Source of the DNA: Nocardia africana NBRC 100379
Lineage (GTDB): Bacteria; Actinomycetota; Actinomycetes; Mycobacteriales; Mycobacteriaceae
Direction: 5' to 3'
DNA: 64,000 bases
NCBI RefSeq assembly: GCF_001612635.1
Contig: NZ_BDAV01000006.1
Location: 310,001-374,000, forward strand
Every line of letters begins with the position of its first letter. Position 1 is the first letter of the stretch. The translations under genes were made by a program, and so were the position numbers. The notes below the pieces were generated by a model. It was not told the DNA's origin and did not search any database. It saw nothing but the letters and a program-made list of their open reading frames with translations. Of this stretch, positions 44,013 to 54,802 are shown piece by piece.

Positions 44013-44990
44013 CTACTTCCCGGCGGCACCCGGCTTCACGCCGGTGATCATGGCGTTGTAGAAGAACTGGCGCGGCACCACGTGGCGCAGCACCTTCTCG
44101 TCGAGCTTGCTCAGCCCCAGCCATGCCTTGTACTGGGCCATCCGGTAGCGCCAGGTGAGTTTCTCCTCCGGCACCGCCGCCTCGAAGGTGCGCACCGGCC
44201 AGCCCCACAGCGCGGCGGCGAATTCCTCGGTCTCGGCGTGCACCTGCACCGCACCCGCGCTGCGGGCGATCTGCTCGAGTTCGGAGGGATCGAAGGTGTG
44301 CAGGTCGACCACGGCCTCGAGGGCCGCGGCCCGCGACGACTCGTCCAGTTCGGCCTGCGGGCGCCGCCAGTCGGAGAGGAACGGCAGCTTGGTCACCTCG
44401 GTGGTGACCTTCCAGGTGATCTGGCCCAGTTTGCGGGCGTAGAAGTTGCCGATGGTGGTCGGCTCACCGGCGAAGACGAAACGGCCGCCCGGCTTCAGCA
44501 CCCGCAGGCATTCCCGCAGCGCCTGCTCGACATCCGGAATGTGGTGCAGCACAGCATGTCCCACGACCAGGTCGAAGGTGTTGTCCTCATAGGGGATGGT
44601 CTCGGCGTCGGCGACGCGGCCGTCGACATCCAGACCCAGGTTCTGCGCGTTGCGGGTGGCGACCTTGACCATGCCCGGCGAAAGATCGGTCACCGAACCG
44701 GATTTCGCCACCCCGGCCTGCATCAGATTCAACAGGAAGAAGCCGGTGCCACACCCGAGTTCGAGGGCCCGCTCGTACGGCAGCGGGGCATTCGGGGCGA
44801 CGGCGTCGAAGCGGCCGCGCGCGTACTCGATGCAGCGCTCGTCGTAGGAGATGGACCATTTGTCGTCGTAGGTCTCGGCCTCCCAGTCGTGGTAGAGGAC
44901 CTGCGCGAGCTTGTTGTCGGTGAGCGCGGCCTGGACCTCGGCCTCGGTGGCGTGCGGGTTCGGCGCGGGGTCGTCAAGACGTGCGGTCAT
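44013..44990 (-). CDS. SAM-dependent methyltransferase (Rv3038c-like)
   Basis: A 325-residue class I methyltransferase with RALELGCGTGFFLLNLMQAG as motif I, FDLVVGHAVLHHIPDVEQAL, and LRVLKPGGRFVFAGEP. The N-terminal ~80 residues include YDDKWSISYDERCIEYARGRF, typical of this actinobacterial subfamily. The ATG at 44990 lacks a strong ribosome site. Gene order equals Rv3038c. Substrate unknown. Confidence 0.9.
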   Translation of the reverse strand: MTARLDDPAPNPHATEAEVQAALTDNKLAQVLYHDWEAETYDDKWSISYDERCIEYARGRFDAVAPNAPLPYERALELGCGTGFFLLNLMQAGVAKSGSVTDLSPGMVKVATRNAQNLGLDVDGRVADAETIPYEDNTFDLVVGHAVLHHIPDVEQALRECLRVLKPGGRFVFAGEPTTIGNFYARKLGQITWKVTTEVTKLPFLSDWRRPQAELDESSRAAALEAVVDLHTFDPSELEQIARSAGAVQVHAETEEFAAALWGWPVRTFEAAVPEEKLTWRYRMAQYKAWLGLSKLDEKVLRHVVPRQFFYNAMITGVKPGAAGK

Positions 44991-45026
44991 GGTGGCACAG
45001 CGTATCGAGTGATCACGCGGAGTGGG

Positions 45027-45791
45027 TCAGCGGCCCAGGAATTCCGCGACGCCCGGACCGAACGCCGAATAAGAACGTGTTCCTACGCTGCGATCTTCGG
45101 TCTCGAACAGCTCCGCCCACTCGGCGCGGGCGCGGTCGAGGCCGTGCGGACCGGCCTCGAAGACCCGTTTCGCGGCGGCCAGCGCGCGGGCCGGACCGGT
45201 GGTGAACTGCCGTGCCCACCGCAGCGCCGCGCCGAAGACGTCGTCGGGCGCGACCACCTCGTCGACCAGCCCGATCACCGCCGCCTCGTCGGCATCGACG
45301 TAACGGCCGGTGTACACCAGATCCTTGGCCGGGCCGGGGCCCACGAGCAGACCCAGCCGGCGGATGCCCGCCACCGGAATCAGGCCCGCCCGGATCTGCG
45401 GCAGGCCGAGTTTGACGTTGTCGCCGATGAGCCGGCGGTCGGCGCCCAGAGCGAGTTCGAGCCCCGCCCCCACCGCGTAACCGGTGATCGCCGCGATCGT
45501 CGGCTGCGGAATCCGGGCCAGGCAGCCCAGTGCCTCCTGGAGATCCGCGGCGACGGCGCCGGCCTGCGCGGGCGTCCAGCCCGCGAGTTCGGCCATATCG
45601 TCGCCGGCGCTGAAGATTCGCTCGTCGCCGTAGACGACCACCGCCCGCACCTGGTCGTCCGCCGCGAGGTCCGCGGCGGCCGCGGCCAGCTCCAGCGCCA
45701 GCTGCAGATCGACGAGATTCAGCGGCGGCCGGGCGAAACGCAGTACGGCGATTCCCGCCTCGACACGGTCCACGGTCACGAATTCGGCCAC
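45027..45791 (-). CDS. Enoyl-CoA hydratase/isomerase family protein (EchA17-like)
   Basis: A 254-residue crotonase-fold protein. The oxyanion/CoA region AAITGYAVGAGLELALGAD keeps the first catalytic Glu (GLELA), but the second, usually in GxPE, is replaced: the segment reads LGLPQIRAGLIP. Classical hydratase activity may therefore be weak or different. The GTG start at 45791 has a weak ribosome site. By order it matches Rv3039c (echA17). It is cytoplasmic and may act on acyl-CoA, though not necessarily as a hydratase. Confidence 0.88.
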   Translation of the reverse strand: MAEFVTVDRVEAGIAVLRFARPPLNLVDLQLALELAAAAADLAADDQVRAVVVYGDERIFSAGDDMAELAGWTPAQAGAVAADLQEALGCLARIPQPTIAAITGYAVGAGLELALGADRRLIGDNVKLGLPQIRAGLIPVAGIRRLGLLVGPGPAKDLVYTGRYVDADEAAVIGLVDEVVAPDDVFGAALRWARQFTTGPARALAAAKRVFEAGPHGLDRARAEWAELFETEDRSVGTRSYSAFGPGVAEFLGR

Positions 45792-45858
45792 GGCGGCGAG
45801 CCTACTGTGCGCGGTGGGACTCCTCCGACGTCGGGATGTTCGCGGTCGCGCTGCCGGA

Positions 45859-46695
45859 TCAGTCTCGCTTCGAACCCTGCAACCGGGACGCGTCCGGCAT
45901 ATCGGCGAAATAGCTGGTGTTGTTCGGGAACTGCAGCATCGGCCGGCCGTCGACCGGCTCGAAGACCGGCATGATCGGGCTGATCGAGCGCTCGGCCGCG
46001 AGAATCTCTGCGGTGGAGGCGAATTCGGCGATCGAACTCAGCTGCGTCCAGGTCGGCGGCAACAGCACGTCCTCGCCGGCCCGCCAGCGGTCCAGTGCCT
46101 GCGCCGGAGTCCGCCACGCCACCTCGTGCGCCTCGGTGGTCGCGCCGTCGGCGCGCTGCCCCTCGGGCAGGACCGCGACGAAGAAGTAGGTGTCGTAGCG
46201 ACGCGGCTCCACCACCGGGGTGATCCAGTTGTCCCACGGGCGCAGCAGATCCGCGCGCAGGATCAGATTCTCGTTCGCCAGGAAATCGCCGAACGACAGT
46301 TCGCGGCGCTCGAGCTTCTCCCGGGCACCGCGGTAGGCGACGGTGTCGGACACGACGGTGTCGGCGGTCGGGCCCGCCAGCAGGACACCGCATTCCTCGA
46401 AGGTCTCCCGGACCGCGGCGCACACCAGCGCCTGCGCGCGAGCGCGGTCGACGCCGAAACTCCGGCCCCACCACGCCGGGTCCGGTCCGGCCCAGCCGAT
46501 TTCCGCATCGGCGTCGGAGGGGTCGACCCCACCACCGGGAAAGACCGTCATCCCGGCCGCGAAGGCCATCGCCTTGACCCGTCGTTGCAGAAATACCTCC
46601 GGTCCGGATGCGCCGTCACGCACGAGCACTACGGTCGAAGCGTCCTTCGGCGCCGGTGGCTGGGCCGGGGTTTCCGCAACAGATTCACTCACCAT
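45859..46695 (-). CDS. NUDIX hydrolase-family protein (Rv3040c-like)
   Basis: A 278-residue NUDIX protein. The Nudix box is split by an insertion: GGGVDPSD at its start and VRETFEECGVLLAG at its end, with about 35 residues between. This layout is typical of larger NUDT19/RppH-unlike members that act on CoA derivatives or similar. The N-terminus carries VLVRDGASGPEVFLQRR. Order equals Rv3040c. Substrate not determined. Confidence 0.88.
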   Translation of the reverse strand: MVSESVAETPAQPPAPKDASTVVLVRDGASGPEVFLQRRVKAMAFAAGMTVFPGGGVDPSDADAEIGWAGPDPAWWGRSFGVDRARAQALVCAAVRETFEECGVLLAGPTADTVVSDTVAYRGAREKLERRELSFGDFLANENLILRADLLRPWDNWITPVVEPRRYDTYFFVAVLPEGQRADGATTEAHEVAWRTPAQALDRWRAGEDVLLPPTWTQLSSIAEFASTAEILAAERSISPIMPVFEPVDGRPMLQFPNNTSYFADMPDASRLQGSKRD

Positions 46696-46762
46696 CGCAC
46701 CCTAACGCGCGCTTGGTTCCGATCGGCAGCAGGTGCCCGAATGCGGCCCTGCGGGCACCTGC

Positions 46763-47650
46763 TCAGGCGCGGTGGCGGCCGAAACGCTGCGAGCGGCGCG
46801 CGAAATACCGCCCGTCGATGCGATCGAGGGCGATGGATTGGCGGAAGGCCTCGCTGAGATTCTCGGCGGTCAGCACATCCGAGAGCAGGCCCTGCGCGAT
46901 CACATCGCCCTCGTTGAGCAGCAGCGCGTGGGTGAAGCCGGGGGGAATCTCCTCGACGTGATGGGTGACCAGCACGGTCGCCGGCGCATCCGGGTCGGCG
47001 GCCAGATCGCCCAGTTGCTCGACCAGTTCCTCGCGGCCACCCAGATCCAGCCCGGCGGCCGGTTCGTCGAGCAGCAGCAGTTCGGGATCGGTCATCAGGG
47101 CGCGGGCGATGAGCACGCGCTTGCGTTCGCCCTCGGACAGGGTTCCGTAGGCACGGTCGGAAAGATGTTCGGCGCCCAGGCTTTCCAGGATGTCGACGGC
47201 GCGATCGGTGTCGACATCGTCGTAGCGCTCGCGCCAGCGGCCCATCACGGCGTACCCGGCCGACACCACCAGATCCGACACCTTCTCGTCCGCCGGGATC
47301 CGGCTGGCCACCGCCGCCGACGACAGGCCGATGCGCGGCCGCAGTTCGCTGATGTCGATCTTGCCGAGCACCTCGCCCAGCAGCGTGGCCGACCCCGAGG
47401 TCGGATACAGCTCGGCGGCGGCCATCCGCAGCAGCGACGTCTTGCCGGCGCCGTTGGGGCCGAGCACGACCCAGCGTTCGTCGAGCTCCACCTGCCAGGT
47501 GACGGGACCCACCAGGGTGTGGCCCGACCGCCGGACGGTCACCTCGTTGAAATCGATGAGCAGATCGGGATCCGGTTGCGGCACGAGCTCCATCTTTGCC
47601 GACGCGCTCGATCCGTTGCCAACGTGGTCGGTGTGCACGCTATCCGTCAT
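46763..47650 (-). CDS. ABC transporter ATP-binding protein (Rv3041c-like)
   Basis: A 295-residue ATPase: Walker A VLGPNGAGKTSLL, signature GTLSEGERKRVLIARAL, Walker B LLLLDEPAAGLDLGGRE and VTHHVEEIPPGFTHAL. This resembles ModF/YfeB-like or iron-chelate ATPases, but no permease is adjacent, so it may be an orphan subunit or a non-transport ATPase. The ATG at 47650 gives a length near that of Rv3041c; an outer start adds 23 residues. Confidence 0.88.
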   Translation of the reverse strand: MTDSVHTDHVGNGSSASAKMELVPQPDPDLLIDFNEVTVRRSGHTLVGPVTWQVELDERWVVLGPNGAGKTSLLRMAAAELYPTSGSATLLGEVLGKIDISELRPRIGLSSAAVASRIPADEKVSDLVVSAGYAVMGRWRERYDDVDTDRAVDILESLGAEHLSDRAYGTLSEGERKRVLIARALMTDPELLLLDEPAAGLDLGGREELVEQLGDLAADPDAPATVLVTHHVEEIPPGFTHALLLNEGDVIAQGLLSDVLTAENLSEAFRQSIALDRIDGRYFARRSQRFGRHRA

Positions 47651-47720
47651 AGTCGGCCACCCGCTCCCCCACGATCCGAATCGACCATTGCCGCAGTGAG
47701 ATTCCGCACGTTTGAGCACC

Positions 47721-48511
47721 TTACGGTGCTACCGCGATCACCGTCATCGACCCCGGTGCGACTTCGGTGAAGCCGGCATCGCGGACGGCGGCGACCGTCT
47801 CCGGTCCAGCGCCGCCGTTCACCCGCGCACACAGCCGGGCCCAGTGCTGCGGCTCCGCATCCCGGACGGCGCAGCGGTATCCACGCCGAGCCCAGGCGAA
47901 GGCCCGGTCCACCGAGAGTGCACCGGCCAGCAACATACTCGCGTGACCGACCTGCGCCGCCGCCTTGCCGACGGTCATGCCCAGGCCCGAATTCACCCAC
48001 AGCACAGGCAGTTCCGGATCAGGCGGGCCGGGTTCGTCGTGGTCCAGGTCGGTGCCGCCGATCTGCAGTTTGCGGATGCGCGCGTCGATGTCGCCGACCG
48101 GGCCGGGTACGAGGGCGCGCGCCTGAGCACCGTCCACCTCGATCGTGACGCCGTCGACGTCGTTGGCCGAGACCCACTGGGCTCCCCGGGCCCGGCGCGC
48201 CACCTTCCGGATCCGCGACCGCTTCCACGCGAGATAGCGCGACTCCCACTCGCCACCGGGGCCCACGCGAGGGTCCAGGCACAGCGCCACGGCCGCCGCC
48301 GCGGCCGCCTCCAGCACCGCACTGCGCAGCGGCGGTTCGGCTTTCGGAATGTGCAGGACCATCTGCATCGCCTGCACCTGCGCGGGATCGTCGGGATCGC
48401 CACCGCCCCCGTAGCCACGCGCCAATTCCGCATGCCGGGCGCGGAAACCGGAATCCAGCACGAGCGGCGGTGCGGCGGCGGGGCCGGGCGCGTCGATCTC
48501 GGGTTCGGTCA

Positions 48512-48512
<1 letters not shown>
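47721..48512 (-). CDS. Peptidyl-tRNA hydrolase type 2-like protein
   Basis: A 263-residue protein with a PTH2-like core near its C-terminus: LPVLWVNSGLGMTVGKAAAQVGHASMLLAG matches the conserved K-x-A-A-Q-x-x-H-A element. In this family the domain hydrolyses peptidyl-tRNA to recycle tRNAs. The N-terminal half (MQMVLHIPKAEPP and a helical Ala-rich block) is a bacterial elaboration. The start overlaps the serB stop by one base (TGATG), indicating coupling. Activity is not proven for such bacterial members. Confidence 0.78.
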
Positions 48513-49795
<1,283 letters not shown>

Positions 49796-49841
49796 CTAGC
49801 GCGGCGATCGCGGTCCGCGACGGCCAGCAGACATTCTCTCA

Positions 49842-49899
49842 GGTCGGGTGCGGTCACCGGCGCGCACCGGTCGCCGGAGTCGGCGCCGCACCCCCGACC
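49842..49899. repeat. GC-rich inverted repeat between ctaD and serB
   Basis: Arms GGTCGGGTGCGG (49842-49853) and CCGCACCCCCGACC (49886-49899) pair with a two-base bulge around a 32-base middle that can itself fold. It lies 86 bp downstream of the ctaD stop on the minus strand, so it may terminate ctaD or fold in the serB leader. Confidence 0.5.
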
Positions 49900-49984
49900 C
49901 GGCGCGGCACCCCGAAACGCCGAACGCGACGGCCGTCGCACTGGACGGCCGCCGCGCCGGGACTGCTCTCTTCGATGCGGGGTA

Positions 49985-51721
49985 CTAGCTCGACACCTTC
50001 TCGAGCTCGGCCACGTGATGGGACTTCGAGCCCCAGCCCACGTGCGCCTCGGCCCGCATGCGCTCCACCATGTGCGGGTAGTGCAGCTCGAACGCCGGAC
50101 GCTCGGACCGGATCCGCGGCAGCTCGTAGAAGTTGTGCCGCGGCGGCGGGCAGGTGGTGGCCCACTCCAGCGAGTTGCCGTAGCCCCACGGATCGTCCAC
50201 GGTCACGACCTCGCCGTAGCGGTAGCTCTTGAAGACGTTCCAGATGAACGGCAGCGTCGAGGCACCGAGGATGAAGGCGCCGATCGTGGAGACGGTGTTC
50301 AGGGCGGTGAAACCGTCGGTCGGCAGGTAGTCCGCGTAACGACGCGGCATGCCCTCGTTACCCAGCCAGTGCTGCACCAGGAAGGTGGTGTGGAAGCCGA
50401 CCATGGTCGCCCAGAAGTGCCACTTCGCCAGGCGCTCGTCCAGCATGCGGCCGGTCATCTTCGGGAACCAGAAGTAGATACCGGCGAAGGTGGCGAACAC
50501 GATGGTGCCGAAGAGCACGTAGTGGAAGTGCGCGACCACGAAGTAGGTGTCGGACACGTGGAAGTCCAGCGGCGGGCTGGCCAGGATGACGCCCGACAGA
50601 CCACCGAAGAGGAACGTGACCAGGAAGCCGACCGAGAACAACATCGGTGATTCGAAGGTCAGCTGCCCCTTCCACATGGTGCCGATCCAGTTGAAGAACT
50701 TCACACCGGTCGGGACCGCGATCAGGAAGGTCATGAACGAGAAGTACGGCAGCAGCACCGCGCCGGTGGCGTACATGTGGTGCGCCCACACCGCGATCGA
50801 CAGCGCCGCGATGCCCAGGGTCGCGTAGACCAGGGTGGTGTAACCGAAGATCGGCTTACGGCTGAAGACCGGGAAGATCTCGGACACGATGCCGAAGAAC
50901 GGCAGCGCGATGATGTACACCTCGGGGTGGCCGAAGTACCAGAACAGGTGCTGGTAGAGCAGCGAACCGCCGGTGGCCGGGTCGTAGATGTGGCCGCCCA
51001 GGTGCCGGTCGTAGGCCAGCGCCATCAGCGCGGCGGTCAGCAGCGGGAAGGCCAGCAGGATCAGAACGCTGGTGACGGCGATGTTCCAGGTGAAGATCGG
51101 CATCCGGAACAGGGTCATACCGGGGCAGCGCAGGCAGACGACGGTGGTCAGCATGTTGACGCCACCGAGGATGGTGCCCAGACCGGAGACGGCCAGACCC
51201 AGAATCCACAGGTCGCCGCCGACACCCGGGGAGTGCACGATGTCCGACAGCGGGGTGTAGGCGGTCCAGCCGAAGTCGGCGGCACCACCGGGGGTGATGA
51301 AGCCCGCGGTCGCCATGGTCGCGCCGAACAGGTACAGCCAGTAGCTGAACGCGTTCAGACGCGGGAAGGCAACGTCGGGCGCACCGATCTGCAGCGGCAG
51401 CACGATGTTGGCGAAGCCGAACACGATCGCGGTCGCATAGAACAGCAGCATGATCGTGCCGTGCATGGTGAACAGCTGGTTGAACTGCTCCGGCGACAGG
51501 AACTGCAGACCCGGACGAGCGAGCTCACCACGCATCAGCAGGGCCATCAGGCCGCCGATCATGAAGAACGACATCGCGGTCACGAGGTACATCACACCGA
51601 GGACCTTCGGGTCCGTGGTGGTGACGGCCTTGTAGATGAACGAACCCTTCGGGCCCAGTCGTGCCGGATACGGCCGTGTCGCTTCCAGCTTGGGGACTGG
51701 CTGGGGCTCTACAGCAGTCAC
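49985..51721 (-). CDS. ctaD: Cytochrome c oxidase subunit I
   Basis: A 578-residue, twelve-helix haem-copper oxidase catalytic subunit. Landmarks are [14 protein letters not shown] (haem a ligand region), the [14 protein letters not shown] copper site seen as [22 protein letters not shown] (the CuB histidines) and the late HFHYVLFGT haem ligands. It is the aa3-type oxidase core at the end of the respiratory chain. The GTG at 51721 follows AGGAGG; the frame upstream is spurious. As in mycobacteria (Rv3043c), it is separate from ctaC/ctaE. Divergent from the FecB-like lipoprotein. Confidence 0.97.
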   Translation of the reverse strand: MTAVEPQPVPKLEATRPYPARLGPKGSFIYKAVTTTDPKVLGVMYLVTAMSFFMIGGLMALLMRGELARPGLQFLSPEQFNQLFTMHGTIMLLFYATAIVFGFANIVLPLQIGAPDVAFPRLNAFSYWLYLFGATMATAGFITPGGAADFGWTAYTPLSDIVHSPGVGGDLWILGLAVSGLGTILGGVNMLTTVVCLRCPGMTLFRMPIFTWNIAVTSVLILLAFPLLTAALMALAYDRHLGGHIYDPATGGSLLYQHLFWYFGHPEVYIIALPFFGIVSEIFPVFSRKPIFGYTTLVYATLGIAALSIAVWAHHMYATGAVLLPYFSFMTFLIAVPTGVKFFNWIGTMWKGQLTFESPMLFSVGFLVTFLFGGLSGVILASPPLDFHVSDTYFVVAHFHYVLFGTIVFATFAGIYFWFPKMTGRMLDERLAKWHFWATMVGFHTTFLVQHWLGNEGMPRRYADYLPTDGFTALNTVSTIGAFILGASTLPFIWNVFKSYRYGEVVTVDDPWGYGNSLEWATTCPPPRHNFYELPRIRSERPAFELHYPHMVERMRAEAHVGWGSKSHHVAELEKVSS

Positions 51722-51920
51722 TGATCCTCCTGAAGGTGTGCCTTCTGCTCGTTTCGCACGCTCGTGCGTTCCGGCGCATGACGAAACGACGGTGGCTTGC
51801 GCTAGAGGCATCGTAAACCGTGGCGTCGCAGGCGTCCGACGGGGTCCTACTCTGTGTCGTATTCGCGGTGCGGACGGTGCCGCAACGATCCTGCACACGG
51901 GCGCATGTACCCTACGCTGC

Positions 51921-52997
51921 ATGCCGGTGAGCGAACGCGTCTCCACCCGAAAGCCCAAGACCCGCAAGCGCACCAGTGCGCGCCGGCTCTCGCTCGGCGG
52001 TGCGGCCGTCGGCGCGGTGGTCGCCCTGGTCACCGGGTGCGGCACCGGGGGCGACGACGCGGCGAGTTCGATCGTCCGGACCACCACGAACATCGCGGGC
52101 GCGAGCGTGGTCGGCATCGAGCGCGACACCACCCACGCCTGCGCCCTGCCCAGCGCCCCCGATCAGGCGTCGGGCACCCGCACGGTGGCCGGCACCCAGG
52201 TGCCCGCGGATCCGAAACGCATTGTCGTCCTGGATACCGCGGCGCTGGACGCGGTCTGCGCGGTCGGCCTGTGGGAGCGGGTCGTCGGCGCGACCACACA
52301 GCCCGGCCCGGCGCCGCAGCCGAACTACCTGGGCACCGGCGTGCTGAAGATTTCGAGCGTGGGCGCCTCCGGGGCGGTCGACCCGGCGAAAATCTCCGCG
52401 CTGCAACCGGATCTGATCCTGGGCGCCGCGGGTGACGGGGATCTCGCCGCGCTGCGCGGGATCGCCCCGACCGTACTGGTCGACCACCACGGCTGGCAGG
52501 ACGATTTCACCGCCTACACCGACGCCCTGGGCCGCGGTTCGGCCGGCGCGAAGGCGCTCGCGGACTACCGCACGGACGCGCGCGAAACCGGGGCCTCGAT
52601 CGCCGCCAACTTCTCGCAAGCATCGGTGATCCGCTTCTCCCCCAAGGATATTCAGGTCCAGGGCGCCGATTCGTTCGCCGGGCAGGTGCTCGCCGACGCC
52701 GGCGTGCAGCGCCCCGGCCCCCAGCGCGATCGCTCGTTCACGGTGGACAGCCTCGCCACCGAGAGCGATCGCAACAAGATCGAGGGCGACATCGTCTATC
52801 TGATGTTCGACGGCCCCGACGGTAAGAGCCATGGCGAATCAGTAATGAAGGGCGATGACTGGAAGGCGCTGGGCGCCGTCTCCGACAAGCGCGATTTCGC
52901 CGTCGAGGACGACCTCTGGCACGGTTCCGGGCTCACCGCCGCGCGGGCGATCCTCGACGACCTGCGCAAGACCCTCAACGGGTACGTGACGGACTGA
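51921..52997 (+). CDS. FecB-like iron-siderophore-binding lipoprotein (Rv3044-like)
   Basis: A 358-residue solute-binding lipoprotein. A basic N-terminus, an [13 protein letters not shown] lipobox (Cys near residue 40), then a helical-bilobed TroA/FecB domain: [37 protein letters not shown], and [12 protein letters not shown]. It would deliver ferric siderophore to an ABC importer from outside the membrane. The -10-like TACCCT (51908-51913) lies only 8 bp before the ATG, so the message is probably leaderless. No IdeR-type box was seen. Order equals Rv3044. Confidence 0.92.
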   Translation: MPVSERVSTRKPKTRKRTSARRLSLGGAAVGAVVALVTGCGTGGDDAASSIVRTTTNIAGASVVGIERDTTHACALPSAPDQASGTRTVAGTQVPADPKRIVVLDTAALDAVCAVGLWERVVGATTQPGPAPQPNYLGTGVLKISSVGASGAVDPAKISALQPDLILGAAGDGDLAALRGIAPTVLVDHHGWQDDFTAYTDALGRGSAGAKALADYRTDARETGASIAANFSQASVIRFSPKDIQVQGADSFAGQVLADAGVQRPGPQRDRSFTVDSLATESDRNKIEGDIVYLMFDGPDGKSHGESVMKGDDWKALGAVSDKRDFAVEDDLWHGSGLTAARAILDDLRKTLNGYVTD

Positions 52998-53027
52998 TCC
53001 GGTGCGCGCGGCGGGCGTCGCACCGGT

Positions 53028-53528
53028 TCATCGACCGTCCGCTTCGCCCGTCCGTCTCTCGATACGCGACGACGTGCTCGATCGGCCCGTCGGTGGACGG
53101 CGTGGATCGTCGACGGCCGCGCGGGGGCGTAGCGCGTAGGCGGGCACCAACTGGTCGGTGAGATGCAGCGGCGCCCTTCCGTCCGCGTAACAGACCGAGA
53201 AATTCACCCGGCCCAGCCACTCGCCACTGAACGAGGGCACCCAGCGCGTCAACGTCCCCGGCCGCTCCCCCGTCATATCCAGCCCCGCCCCGTTGACGTG
53301 CCGAGGCGTGCCCGGATCCCGGATGAGAATCGCGTCCAACCGCACCCACACCGGTTTCGGCGGCTGCACGAGCACCCGGTAGTAATAGCCGGCCTCGTTC
53401 GGATACTGCAGCTGCGGTTCGGTCCCCTCGGTCCGAGGAACACCGCCCGGAAGCCGTCGCGGCGCCCGGCCGGAGAACCCATCGCCCGTCCCCTCCGACG
53501 ACACACCCTCACCGGCACTCGAACACAT
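53028..53528 (-). CDS. Hypothetical protein, possibly leaderless and LexA-box controlled
   Basis: A 166-residue protein of no family I recognise. The central part (YYYRVLVQPPKPVWVRLDA, WVPSFSGEWLGRVNF, LHLTDQLVPAYALRPR) looks structured and is bounded by basic, low-complexity ends. The ATG at 53528 is chosen because TATTAT lies at -10 spacing and transcription would start at the ATG itself; a longer frame from 53573 is the alternative. A LexA-like palindrome overlaps this start. It may respond to DNA damage, which is an inference from the site alone. Confidence 0.55.
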   Translation of the reverse strand: MCSSAGEGVSSEGTGDGFSGRAPRRLPGGVPRTEGTEPQLQYPNEAGYYYRVLVQPPKPVWVRLDAILIRDPGTPRHVNGAGLDMTGERPGTLTRWVPSFSGEWLGRVNFSVCYADGRAPLHLTDQLVPAYALRPRAAVDDPRRPPTGRSSTSSRIERRTGEADGR

Positions 53529-53540
53529 ATTCGAATAATA
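53519..53540 (-). promoter_or_regulatory. LexA-like SOS box with adjacent -10 element
   Basis: TCGAACACATATTCGA (53519-53534) matches the actinobacterial TCGAAC-N4-GTTCGA box with one substitution. TATTAT on the minus strand (53535-53540) abuts it, so a bound repressor would cover the start point of the hypothetical gene. The plus-strand kinase begins 66 bp away and could also be affected. Confidence 0.5.
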
Positions 53541-53605
53541 CCGAGCGGTCGGCCCGATCGGCACCCGCCCCACCGCATCCGGGCCGTACCTGGTCCGGGC
53601 CCGTC

Positions 53606-54187
53606 ATGATGGGACGGGTGGGCAGACTTCTCGTGCTGGTGAACGGTCTTCCGGGCGCCGGGAAATCGACCGTCGGACAGGCGTTGGCGCGGGTCCTGGG
53701 CGCCCGATTCCTCTCGAAGGACGCGGTCAAGGCGGCGTTGGCGGCCTGCGTCGACGACCCCGCCGGTCTCCCGGATCTGGGCGGTGTGGCGATGGACGCG
53801 GTTTGGTCGCTGGCGCGAACCAGCCCCACCTCGGTCGTCATCGATTCCTGGTGGTTCGCACCACGCGACCGGGAATTCGCCCGCGCCGGTATCGAGAAGG
53901 TGGGCGCCGACCGGGCCGTCGAAGTCTGGTGCGACGTGCCGGCACATGTCGCGAGGGACCGCTACACACGGCGGCGCCGTCCCGGCTTCTTCCACGACAA
54001 CGAGCGCCTGAGCACGCACTGGGACCTCTGGGCGGACCAGGCGACGCCCTTGCGACTCGTCCCGCTCGTCGTCGTAGACACGACCGTCCCGGTCGACTAC
54101 ACCGATCTGAGCGAACGAATCGAGCGGGCCACCGACGATACGCAGCCCGATACGGCATCGAATCTCTTTCCAGCCCAGCGCACTTGA
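53606..54187 (+). CDS. P-loop AAA-family small-molecule kinase-like protein
   Basis: A 193-residue P-loop protein: Walker A NGLPGAGKST near residue 15, a KDAVKAAL element, VVIDSWWF as a Walker B-like strand, and RYTRRRRPGFFHDNERL as a lid with arginines. It resembles kinases of the gluconate/shikimate or zeta-toxin-like class; the substrate is unclear. The start may be ATG 53606, ATG 53609 or GTG 53618. It is divergent from the LexA-box hypothetical gene. Confidence 0.78.
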   Translation: MMGRVGRLLVLVNGLPGAGKSTVGQALARVLGARFLSKDAVKAALAACVDDPAGLPDLGGVAMDAVWSLARTSPTSVVIDSWWFAPRDREFARAGIEKVGADRAVEVWCDVPAHVARDRYTRRRRPGFFHDNERLSTHWDLWADQATPLRLVPLVVVDTTVPVDYTDLSERIERATDDTQPDTASNLFPAQRT

Positions 54188-54368
54188 CCGAATCCAGCTT
54201 TCGGCAGCGCCCTGCGCCCGCCCCGAGCCCTCGGCGCGGACAACATCGGAGCGCTTGCGCACAGCGCCTCGGCCTCGACTACCGGCCGTTGCCGCCCCCC
54301 ACATCCGGAGCACTTGCTGCCGCGAGCCCATGAGTGCGACACCGCGGCCCCCCGGAACGTCGCCCACC

Positions 54369-54743
54369 TCAGGCGCGGTCGTGGATGGTGACGGCATATC
54401 CGTCGAGGTCGGCGAAGGTGAAGGTTCGACCGAAGGGGCCGTCCGCGGGTGCGGCGAGAATCGAGACTCCGGCGCGGGCCAGCTGATCATGCAGGTGCTG
54501 CGCGTCGCCTGCGTGCAGCCACAGCGCGACGCCGGCGCCCGGGCGTGGCGCGACGGCATCGAGGTCGAGGCCCGGCAACGGCGTCCGTACCGCGAAAGAC
54601 ACTGGGGCGGTGTCGAATACAACCGCACCCGGCGGGCTCGCCGGAGCGCGGCGCAATCCGAGGTGCGTCTCGTAGAACGCGGCCGCCGCCTCCACATCAC
54701 GTACTTGCAGGGCGATGAAGTCCGGTCCGGTGACAGTGGACAT
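54369..54743 (-). CDS. VOC-superfamily (glyoxalase-like) protein
   Basis: A 124-residue vicinal-oxygen-chelate protein made of two beta-alpha-beta3 modules: FIALQVRDVEAAAAFYETHLGL and VALWLHAGDAQHLHDQL, ending in FTFADLDGYAVTIHD. Members include glyoxalase I, dioxygenases and bleomycin-resistance proteins. The ATG at 54743 follows AAGGAGG, which overlaps an operator. It is divergent from the MarR gene and very likely its target. Confidence 0.88.
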   Translation of the reverse strand: MSTVTGPDFIALQVRDVEAAAAFYETHLGLRRAPASPPGAVVFDTAPVSFAVRTPLPGLDLDAVAPRPGAGVALWLHAGDAQHLHDQLARAGVSILAAPADGPFGRTFTFADLDGYAVTIHDRA

Positions 54744-54754
54744 GGGGTTCCTCC

Positions 54755-54802
54755 TTCTATGTCAGGGTTCTGACATAGAAGAGTATGTCAGAATCCTGAC
54801 AT
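54755..54802. promoter_or_regulatory. Two tandem palindromic operators between VOC and MarR genes
   Basis: Site 1: perfect 11-bp arms, TTCTATGTCAG (54755-54765) and CTGACATAGAA (54770-54780), spacer four. Site 2: ATGTCAG (54785-54791) and CTGACAT (54796-54802), spacer four, sharing the same core. Site 2 includes the start codon of the MarR gene; site 1 overlaps the VOC ribosome site. Both genes should be repressed by MarR. Confidence 0.85.

Noticed and set aside
51722..51920. IdeR/iron box upstream of the FecB-like lipoprotein
   Set aside because: No 19-bp TTAGG...CCTAA-like palindrome is present; only a leaderless -10 element is seen.
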